A stretch of DNA of 64,000 nucleotides. Origin: Areca catechu (lineage: Eukaryota; Streptophyta; Magnoliopsida; Arecales; Arecaceae). The DNA lies in assembly GCA_021397845.1 (NCBI GenBank), contig CM038050.1, positions 141,855,980 through 141,919,979 of the forward strand, given 5' to 3'. Made by a program: the position numbers and the translations under genes. Under the pieces are notes generated by a model. The model was given only the letters and a program-made list of their open reading frames with translations. It was not told the DNA's origin and made no database searches. Shown piece after piece: positions 55,979-64,000 of the stretch (position 1 is the stretch's first letter; each line of letters begins with the position of its first letter).

Positions 55979-57685
55979 TAATCGCTGTCATAGGCAGTCA
56001 AAAATAATTCACCAACTTAACTCTATAGTTAGGATGAGTCAGGATCATATCCTCAGGTTTCAGTTGGGGTTATATTCATTTTTAGGATTATTCTTTTAGG
56101 AATTAATTAGGTTAGAGAGATAAAATAGTAAGAATATGGTTATACTAAGAACAATAACTAAATTAAATAGGAAATCAATATGAAAGATATCTTGGATTTC
56201 GATTCGATATTTAGTATTATATTAAGTATTTATTCAATATGTAATTATTAAATTCTGATTGATCCCTGAGCATAGTCTATCTCATTGAATATGGATCTTG
56301 ATCCGCTTCTATGTAGCCATAGACTATTCAAAGTCTCTAATCATATAAATAAAATTTTCTATAATCAGATTTCAAGCATAGCCATCTCGCTAAGCACGAA
56401 TCATATCATGGGATTACGACTCGTCTTTGCATAGTCATAGGCTATTCTAAAATCTAACTATAATCTAGACATGTTGAACACTATTTGAAGTAATGAAAAA
56501 TAATTTTATTCATGAAAAGCAAACATTACAATCAAGCACTAATTATATTAAGAAATATATAAAATATAAATACCAAAAACCTCATCTACTTTCTGAAGAT
56601 AGGAATTCCTTAGCTATTCATAATCTTCCCTTCCTCTCCTCTTATACAAAGGCTCTAGAGGGTGAGTTGATTTCCCATGTCAAGCATAGGAGCCTTTTTA
56701 TAGGGTTTAACGAGGAAGAGGTTTTCATGGATTTCCGATGTAGGACTAAACTAAAGAACCAAAAGAATGGCTAGAATTCACTTTCATGATAGATCAATGG
56801 TTGGATGGTGAACCCAAATCCCAATAGTAATAGGCTTCCAATTTTTCTTAATATTTGATCATCTAAAACTTTCATCCCTTGGATTGCTTTGAGATCCATG
56901 CATTCCATCCTTGATTGGTTTGGTCCCGTCGCTCAGTGCCACCACCATCTCCTTGGACCATAGCTGCCCACACTGGAACTCTGTCAGACTTGCTTGCATG
57001 CCACCAAGACCCGCCATTGGGGTCCCCTTGCACCATCGATGGGGTCTCCTCACACTACCACCACCGGTGCTGTTCTTCATCATTGGTGTCATTGCCATAG
57101 ATGGGAGAGCTATTACCACTGCCAGTGCTACTCACCACATCATTGTTGCTGGTGCAATGCCCTTCATAATCGTCGGATTGCTCAAAACCATCGATGTCTT
57201 GCTCAGTAGCTCCCCTACAATTATGGAATCCATGGATCATCACCAGTTCACTATAGCCATCGATTCCTAGCACCACTGCCCTCTTCACTGCTTCGAGGAC
57301 CTTGCCAAATGTCGTGGGGTGGCTGCCGACCATCCTCTTGGCCAACAGTTGATGGATTCATCCCGTGGTCCCCGAGGTTCCATCGTGGACCATGGGTAAT
57401 GGCTATTCGTGGACCACAGGGTGTTTGGTAGACAGGTAGCCGATCCATGGTAGACCGGGTTGTTTCAAATTCTATGTAATTCTTATATTAAATCTTCAAA
57501 AATTGATTCTAGGCTCATTTTAGATCCGATTCACTTCAAACTTATTTTGTTTGAATCGATAAATTGAGCTCTTCATATTGGCACTCTCTTTTTCAACAAA
57601 AGATGTATAAAAGTATTAATTTTAAATAAATAAAATAATTTAATTATTAAATTAATGCTTTATATATGTAATAATATAATTATCA
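55979..57685 (-). repeat. 3' LTR of an old Athila/Ogre-like gypsy element
   Basis: The first roughly 90 bp (atcgctgtcataggcagtca and onward) recur at 61444-61531 next to a primer-binding site, which identifies an LTR end. On the - strand CCTATAAAAAGGC at about 56700 is a good TATA box. The right border at about 57685 is inferred from a CA followed by a purine-rich tract on the - strand. The long open frames at 56900-57350 lie within the LTR on both strands and look incidental. Confidence 0.5.
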
Positions 57686-59297
57686 TATCTCCTAATTTGA
57701 ACTTTGGTCGTCCTCAAGTAAAGCAAATAAATTAGCTATGTATACAAACTCATCCTTAAATTGAAAGTTGACTTAGGCAGTCCTAAAGGCAGCTGATATC
57801 TGGCTAGATCATTAAAGAAATACTTCATTGGATCACCAAGTTAACTTAATTAGTGTTCGAGTGTTGATCATACAAATCTTTAGAGGTCTTCCTTACCATT
57901 CCCCAACTTACTCTTTAAATCCTCTAACTTGATTTGAGTCAGGTTTGTTTTCTTTTTAGTCCTTTCATTTTCTTTTTTTGCTCTCTTTTTTTGGAGTCTA
58001 GTGCAATGTCCTAACCTCTTAAGTATTATCATCCTCACCTTTTGATGCGAATCACAAAGCTTACTTAGACGAAGGGATCCGGTTACTCAGTAGGGTGCCG
58101 TTGCTTAACCGATCTCTTGACCTTCTTATCTTTTGATATGAACTGCAATGCTTACTTAGGCAAAGAGGCCTAATTACTTAATAAGAGTTTAAGAAGAGTT
58201 GTGAGGTCAGACTGACTCTCTAATAATTTTTTTCTCTTTTTTTTTGTATAAAAGAGTTTTTGTATATCTTAACCTTTCTACCCATACTCTCAACAAGCAG
58301 ATTTTTTATTAAGATAAGAAGGAAGAGAGTTCTAGAATTACTCCTAAAATTTAATATGGTCAACACCCTATCATCTGTTAGGTTTTCTTAGTGATTTATC
58401 CCTTAGCATCTCTAAAACTATCTAGGTTGTTGATAATTATTAATTATAGTGCCTAATTAACTTTAAATCAAGATAAAACTTGGATACAAAACTAATTACT
58501 TCTGGTCATACTTGAGGACTTAATTAAATGAGTTAGTCTCCCCCCCAACTTAATCGACATTGTCCTCAATGGAGTAGGAGAGAAATAAGCACATAAAAGA
58601 AAAAAGATAGAATACACCTAGGGTGAGTGTGCTTCGGGGGTTGAAGGGGGCGTCATGGAGTAGCGGGTTCTTGTTCTTCCACCTAAGTTCTTGTAATTAT
58701 ACTAAATAAAAAAATGAGATTGTTGGGTTACCTCCCAACCAGCGCTAAGTTTAACGTCTTCAGTTGGACGCTATGAGGGAGTGTTACTGATATTGGACTT
58801 GGGTACATCCCTTAAAATTTTAAAATATAGGACCAATTAGGAGGCCTTGTTATCATGACAAAAAAATGTTCGTAGAGTATTCTACAATAATTTTCTCTAG
58901 TCCATGAAGTGTACTAGGCAAGCATGCTAGACCATGATTTGAAAATATTATTATAATTTAATTGAAGATTAAGAAGGGATTATGTGTGTTTGGCTGAGAG
59001 TGACGGTGATAGCTTAGAAATTTCTCTAACTCTAGAAAGATTTATCCTAATCCCTTTCTCAGATATGATATATCTTAATATCATCCCTCCCTATTGGCAC
59101 TTTATCTAAGTTAACATTAAATCTATCTCTATACATTATTTTAGGATAAAAGATGGATTTTGGAGATGATCCTCGAAAGTAGTACCAAATATAGAGAGGT
59201 CAGTTATAAAATTCTCAAAATCGTTATCCCTTATTTTATAAATATCCCATCCAATAGCTTTTTTATGCATCTTTAGAACATCAACTATTTGGTCTTT
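57686..59297 (-). other. 3' internal region of the old gypsy element
   Basis: A non-coding stretch with the sequence tgggttacctcccaaccagc at about 58735, of a type I recall from the 3' region of Athila/Ogre-like elements. No RT or integrase trace is readable, so most of pol is missing. Confidence 0.45.
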
Positions 59298-60554
59298 CTA
59301 CTTAGAGATCACTAGTAGGGTGTCAGTAGGTATGACAGGAAGCGACTTCAATTCTAGATTTGGTGGTGATTTTAATAGGGGAGCTATTATGGGGCTAGGT
59401 ATTGGCTCATATGATTCAATCCAAAGTGGAGTGTGTTTAAAGTGTGGTATATCAAGTAGGTTACTCATCTCTGTGATACATCCATCTACATTAAGATTAT
59501 CTACCCCATAATGAGCCATATAGAGATCTAATGACTTTTGGAGATGAATTGGAGGTTTGGCTTCCCATGTTATCTTATTTTGTGTGTGGTTCCTCGAAAG
59601 CCTTAATTGATTCCATCATGTTATCAATTTCTTCTTCCATCCCGTAAAAAGGAGTGGACAATTCTAGGGCACCTAGAAAGGGGGCCATAGGTGAGTAGGA
59701 TGGTGATGGAAGTGGTTCATCCTACCAGTTTGATTTCTCTACCTTAGTCAGATTATCTATATCGATCTCTATGATGGTATAGGGTTATTCCATGACCAAT
59801 TCATTACCGAGAGTTATGGTTGATTATCCAGAAAAAATTAAAGGATCATTAAAATTTTAACTTGGTAGTGTCTCTCTAAATTACTATTAAAATTTTTAGC
59901 CAGGTAATATCCCTCTAGGTTACTCTCAGACTGACTAAGTAGTATTCCTACCTCCTCCTTATCAACTTCGGTTAATAATCAATCAGTATGATTCATAAGC
60001 TCATTGATAGGTTGCTGCTGAGGCATGATTAATTATTGAAATTAAGCAAACCTATCGATATTTGGGTAGGTCGATTAAAGAAGTGGGGTTTGACTAATCT
60101 TTTTGATTCTGTCTATTGCTTGTAGTTATTTTTCTTGAAATGATAAGCTATACGCAAGAGAAGGTTGATAATATAGATAGGACTAATCATAATAAGGTGC
60201 ATCTACAAACGGAGATCTTTGTGGTACCGGGATAACCACTGGGTATGGTTGCTAGGTCAAATCTAGTTGAGGCCCCCAACCTAGGTTGTAAGTATTAAAG
60301 TTTAGGTTTTCTCCTGGTCTGTAGGCCATATGAGTTTGATCTTGATAAACTTGGTCATACCTAGACTCAGAAAATTGGTACATGGCTGGGCATTTACTTA
60401 CAAAATGAGTTGGACTCGAATATGTAGAGCATGCCTGTTGTGCAAGAAAAAAGGAAGGAGTGGAAGAGCATTTGATAGTTAGTAGATGATCGAATTCATA
60501 GGATGTAGCATCGAAGGCATGGGATAACTTACCCACTCTACTATTAACATCCAT
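59298..60554 (-). pseudogene. Old gypsy gag and protease-linker remnants
   Basis: On the - strand, 60252-60554 reads MDVNSRVGKL, then CSTYSSPTHFVSKCPAM (a degenerate gag zinc knuckle) and NTYNLGWGPQ, the usual NTYNPGW block after the knuckle in Athila/Ogre-like gag. Further on, 59298-59519 reads PPNLELKSLP, resembling the linker between protease and RT. The stretch between has many stops. Confidence 0.6.
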
Positions 60555-61420
60555 GTTCTTAGCACCGCTCTAATTTATTTAATTGTTCGATGGTTTGGGA
60601 TATTAATCAAAGGTCCTAGATCATAGTAATCCTTTTCTAAGTTTTTGATTACTTATTATTATTATTTTTTTAGAAAGGAAAGGATGGAAGATGAGAGAAG
60701 AAAGATAGAGAAAAAGACTAAAGATGAGAATCTAAGGAGTCCTAGAGCTAAGAGGGATAGAGAAGAGGTATTAATTAAAGTTCTAGGTTAATTACAAACA
60801 AGTTAGTAATCAATGGACTCTTTATCCTAGGGTCTCTAGTTCTAGACAGCTTCTAATTATTCCAAGGTTGCCTTTAAGCCTTCAAAGTCAGATCTTAACT
60901 AGCCAATAGCCTGATAAGGGTAAAGTCAGTGGGGGTCACCCCATTGCTTTCTTTAGATACCAAATCAATTAGTCAGGTTAAATAACGAAACCAATTAAAG
61001 AACCATCTTCCTTCAGGGCTACATTATTCTTAAACCCCTTTCCTTAGACAAAGTGAACCGATTAATTCTAAGCTAGCCAACTCTCAGGGTCCCTTTCTTT
61101 AGACCTCTCTCTATCTTTCTTTTCTATTCTCTCTTTTTTTCTTGGTGAGCTCGAAAGTCCTTAGGGGTCAAGTCTAATTGATTTTATTAAAGGCTTAGGT
61201 CAATGCAATATGAGGATGGTAGTTTGTGGGCCAAGAAAGGGTGAAGAAATCTCTACCTTATTTGTTTAGGGGTTATTGCCCTTAAGATGATTTATGTAGA
61301 TGCAATACAGTGCAAACAGATATCAGAATATGTTAGTTTAAGTCTCTAAAAAAAAGAAAACCCTAATAAATTATGAATTTTTTTATGTTTTATTTTTTTG
61401 GTGAACTAACCGTGCCAATG
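60555..61420 (-). other. Upstream gag/leader region of the old gypsy element
   Basis: No readable protein on either strand. Purine-rich runs lie at 60675-60770. It probably holds the decayed gag N-terminus and leader. Confidence 0.4.
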
Positions 61421-61441
61421 ATCTCCACAATGGTACTAAAA
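61421..61441 (-). other. Decayed primer-binding site of the old gypsy element
   Basis: The - strand reads TTTAGTACCATTGTGGAGATC directly inside the LTR end. This differs from the common plant gypsy form TGGCGCCGTTGCCGG (recalled) only by G-to-A and C-to-T changes and one missing base. Confidence 0.55.
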
Positions 61442-61443
61442 TT

Positions 61444-61531
61444 TGATCGCTATCATAGGTAGTCAAAAATAATTCATCAATTTAACTTTATAGCTAGGAT
61501 GAATTGGGATCGTATTCTTAGAGATCAGTTA
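61444..61531 (-). repeat. 5' LTR stub of the old gypsy element
   Basis: About 88 bp matching the start of the left LTR at 55979. Similarity stops near 61531, so this LTR is truncated or interrupted there. Confidence 0.55.
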
Positions 61532-62389
61532 TGATGGAGAATGGGATTAGGGTAGGATCGTCGGTGAGCTGAGAAGTCATCGAGATTAGGGTACTACTAT
61601 TATATATATGTTTTGTAGAAGGTGGTGAAGGAATAATGGAGATGGAAGGTAGAAATTTGGACTCTCATGGACTTTGGGACTCATACTCATGGAGAGATCT
61701 CTCACCTCCAGGGCATCTCACCTGCCTTACTAATGGAGCCGTTAGGGTGAATCTCAAAGGACATGAGGGTGGTAAGGAAGATGGATGATGGGGGACTAAC
61801 TAGATGCTAGGATGATGCAGGTGATTTTTAGGGTTTTAAATTAGGTTGAGGATTCTCGAAGACAAGAGAGAGTAATTCTAGGGATTCAATAATAATAAGA
61901 ACTATCAAGCAAGCAAGTAGTCCCTAAGCAATGATAAAGAGAGGACCCCGGATTGAGAAATCCCGTAGGACTTAGCTCTCAGATCAATACTTACTTAGGA
62001 GTCAGGGGGCAAACCTCAAAGATCTGAAGCGCCCGATGCCGAGGTCACTCACTCTGGCGGATGCGGCCTGGATGATCGAGCCGTCAACCCTGTGGATGCG
62101 CTGGCTTGCTGTTCGAAGATCTCGATGGCAAGGGCAACCGACTCCGTACTCGTGTCACCTGGAGGACCTGTGAGCATTCAAAGAAGGGTTAGGTTTCAAT
62201 CGGAAGAAAGCAATAGAAGAAAGAAAGAGAGTTGTGGTGGTGATGGCGGAGCTCTTCTTGACTCGAAGTGGGAGGATGGAGTTGCGGAAGTAACGGTAAC
62301 TTGAGGCCTCACACCTCTCGACGCCCGAAGGCGAAGGCGCTCCCTCACGGAGATCGACGTTCCTAGTGAACGAAGGCAACTAAAAGAAA
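61532..62389. other. Unassigned repeat-like DNA
   Basis: About 860 bp without a convincing gene. Short open frames at 62092-62380 overlap on both strands and have no recognisable domain. GC content rises from 62030 to 62350. It could be the R/U5 part of an LTR transcribed leftwards from the TATA box at 62456. Confidence 0.35.
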
Positions 62390-63600
62390 TTGGATCTTAA
62401 GAAACATGGTTTTTCATTCATCAAAGATTAAAAATTACAAAGGAGGGGTAAGGTCCTTTTTATAGGCACCTTAGGATCCCATTTGAAATTCAAATGAAAA
62501 TAAAGTCCTCTTTGAAGAGTGTGCCCAAAAAAATTTTAGATTTCTCTCCCTTTGGCCGACCTTGACTTTGGATTTGATTGGGCTTGACTTGAGACTTGGA
62601 AGAGGGATCTTGGCGCCTTGACTTGGTAGTGGAGTTCTTATTTTGGAAGAAGACTTGAAGTAGGGCTTGTAGCAAGGCAAGGTGTTCTCCTTTTTTTCTT
62701 GGTTGTGCATCCATCTTTGGAACAAGGCAAGATGTGGGGAGTGGGGGTGGAGGCGCCCATGGATTCTTGCCTTCCTTCATAGTTGTTCATGTAGTTTGGG
62801 AAGAAAGCTTGATTGGAGGGCTTGAAGCAAGGGATTTGAATTCCAACCTTAACTTCCATTTGACTTTCCTGGCCGGCCACCCATATGTAGAAACTAGCTT
62901 GATGTGGGGGAGGGAAAGAGGGAGTGTAAGATGTATTGTGTCCCCCCTTTGGGCATCCAAGAAGAAATGTGTGCCCCCACATGGCAAGTGTCATGGCACC
63001 ACATAGGATGAAAAGGTGGGCCCTGAGCTGGGTTGGATTCCTTCTTGACTTGCTCCAAGAGACTAAATTTTAAGACCAATTCTTGCTTGTACCCATACTT
63101 CAAATTGACTCTGACTGGACTCAGTACAGGACATAAATTGACTCACTACATGACTGCACTCAGTACATAACACAATTCAACCCAATTGGTCAAAGTAGTG
63201 GACTAGACATAGACATAAGAGACTCAATTCAAACTAAAGAAATTACAAGTTTTAGGCTTGAAGCCTTATTTCAAGACCTGAAAAAAAAAACGGAACCCAA
63301 ATTGGACATCCACAGAGGGTGAGGAGCCTCTATCGAATTCTGGTGCCCCAACCAATGGAATCAAGGAAGGAAGGGGATAACTAGACATGACCTCACATCA
63401 TGTCCTGGGATTGGGCCTCAACCCTCTCCTCATGGAGCAAAAGAAGAGTCACTCTTCTCTAAAAAACTTTATTCATCAATAGCCTTTTTTTTTACAAAGA
63501 GATTAGGGGATATTATAGCCTTCTAAGCCTCATTTGAAATTCAAATTTTACATGAAAAGAAGGGGAAAGGTAGTTACAAATTTGAATTTCAAATTTCATG
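62390..63600 (-). promoter_or_regulatory. LTR-like DNA with two similar promoter-like blocks
   Basis: At 62405-62500 and 63455-63570 there is the same order: tttcattcatca or tttattcatcaa, then an A-rich run with acaaag, a TATA-like segment (CCTATAAAAAGG on the - strand at 62457-62468 in the first), then a shared catttgaaattcaaat palindrome. This suggests two related LTR promoter regions in - orientation. No gene is visible between them. Confidence 0.35.
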
Positions 63601-64000
63601 ATGAAAGGGCACACCAAATTTGAAAATCTGCATAGGGTTTTCAAAATGGGGTGTCAAGTGTCGCATGTGGTTGCCAAGTATCAAAATCTAAAAATCTGCA
63701 TGGGATTTCAAAATGGGGGTGCCAAGTGTCTCCATGTAGTTGCTAAGTATCTCTCCAAATCTGAAGTCGTATGCATGGGCGCCAAGTGTCTCCATGTCGA
63801 GACCTTATGGGAGGATGAAACGATTTTCAAATTTAAATTTATTACATCAAAATTCATATTGCATTGTGATCATGCTACTTTGGGATCCGTGCTACTCCGA
63901 GATCATGCAGGTCAATGTCCCCATCATTCCCCTGAGGTGGGAGAACTCCGACTCTATCGAGTCAGGCTTAGATCCAGCTAGCCATGAGGCTTTTTTTCCT
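63601..64000. repeat. Short irregular tandem repeat at the window end
   Basis: Segments aaaatctgcat, then tttcaaaatggggtg, then gccaagtgtctccatgt recur two to three times between 63615 and 63800 with unequal spacing (about 70-80 bp). The remainder to 64000 shows no recognisable feature. The open frame crossing it follows the repeat and is not supported as a gene. Confidence 0.5.

Noticed and set aside
56859..57448. Cluster of open frames on both strands that could be a small gene
   Set aside because: It falls within the probable gypsy LTR. The frames overlap on both strands and have low-complexity His/Thr/Pro-rich composition.
62155..63006. Short open frames near the right end as possible host genes
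   Set aside because: No domain, start context or splice structure, and both strands are equally open. The DNA looks like LTR or untranslated sequence.

Overview
This window is plant nuclear DNA made almost entirely of LTR retrotransposons. I see no convincing host gene, rRNA or tRNA. The mix of Ty1/copia elements (one SIRE-type family and two related elements that may be Tork/Angela-like) and Ty3/gypsy elements (Tat-type with two RNase H domains, chromovirus, and an Athila/Ogre-like gag element) is typical of an angiosperm. The large copia load and GC-rich Tat element would suit a monocot, but the species cannot be fixed from the sequence.

Bases 1-53561 form a nest of insertions. The outer layer is a decayed SIRE-type copia on the + strand (1-860 and 46248-53561, 3' LTR 51981-53561). 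A Tat-type gypsy element on the - strand (861-46242, TSD agtaa) sits inside it. That gypsy element was hit three times. A + strand copia entered its integrase (7680-27344, TSD catgg). A solo LTR sits in its gag zinc-finger region (30482-31234, TSD gcact). A young SIRE-type copia on the - strand entered its 5' LTR (35016-46095). The 7680-27344 copia carries a further copia in its own gag gene (11400-21127, TSD cctag). At each of the four TSD-bounded junctions the interrupted reading frame lines up again once the insert and one TSD copy are set aside. LTR divergence, counted by eye, falls in the order the nesting predicts: gypsy about 10%, outer copia about 3%, inner copia about 1.8%, young SIRE about 0.4%.

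Bases 53562-64000 are an older layer: a chromodomain end and probable LTR of a chromovirus, a short coding remnant of unknown origin, a badly decayed copia integrase, and an Athila/Ogre-like gypsy relic on the - strand (55979-61531) that keeps gag traces and a primer-binding site altered almost only by transitions. The last 2.4 kb has LTR-like promoter features but no gene.

The signals that most deserve a second look are not ordinary genes. (1) The leader of the outer copia has four consecutive hairpins, each with a near-identical 19-nt loop on an unrelated stem. (2) The leader of the inner copia has its own hairpin set, with a compensatory base change between two copies. (3) The Tat gypsy carries, antisense to its own genes, a coding region with two introns that both preserve the frame. 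(4) The gypsy LTR holds a three-subunit higher-order tandem repeat. (5) The SIRE elements have a long third ORF and a recurring GTCGAC-centred motif in their LTRs and spacers.
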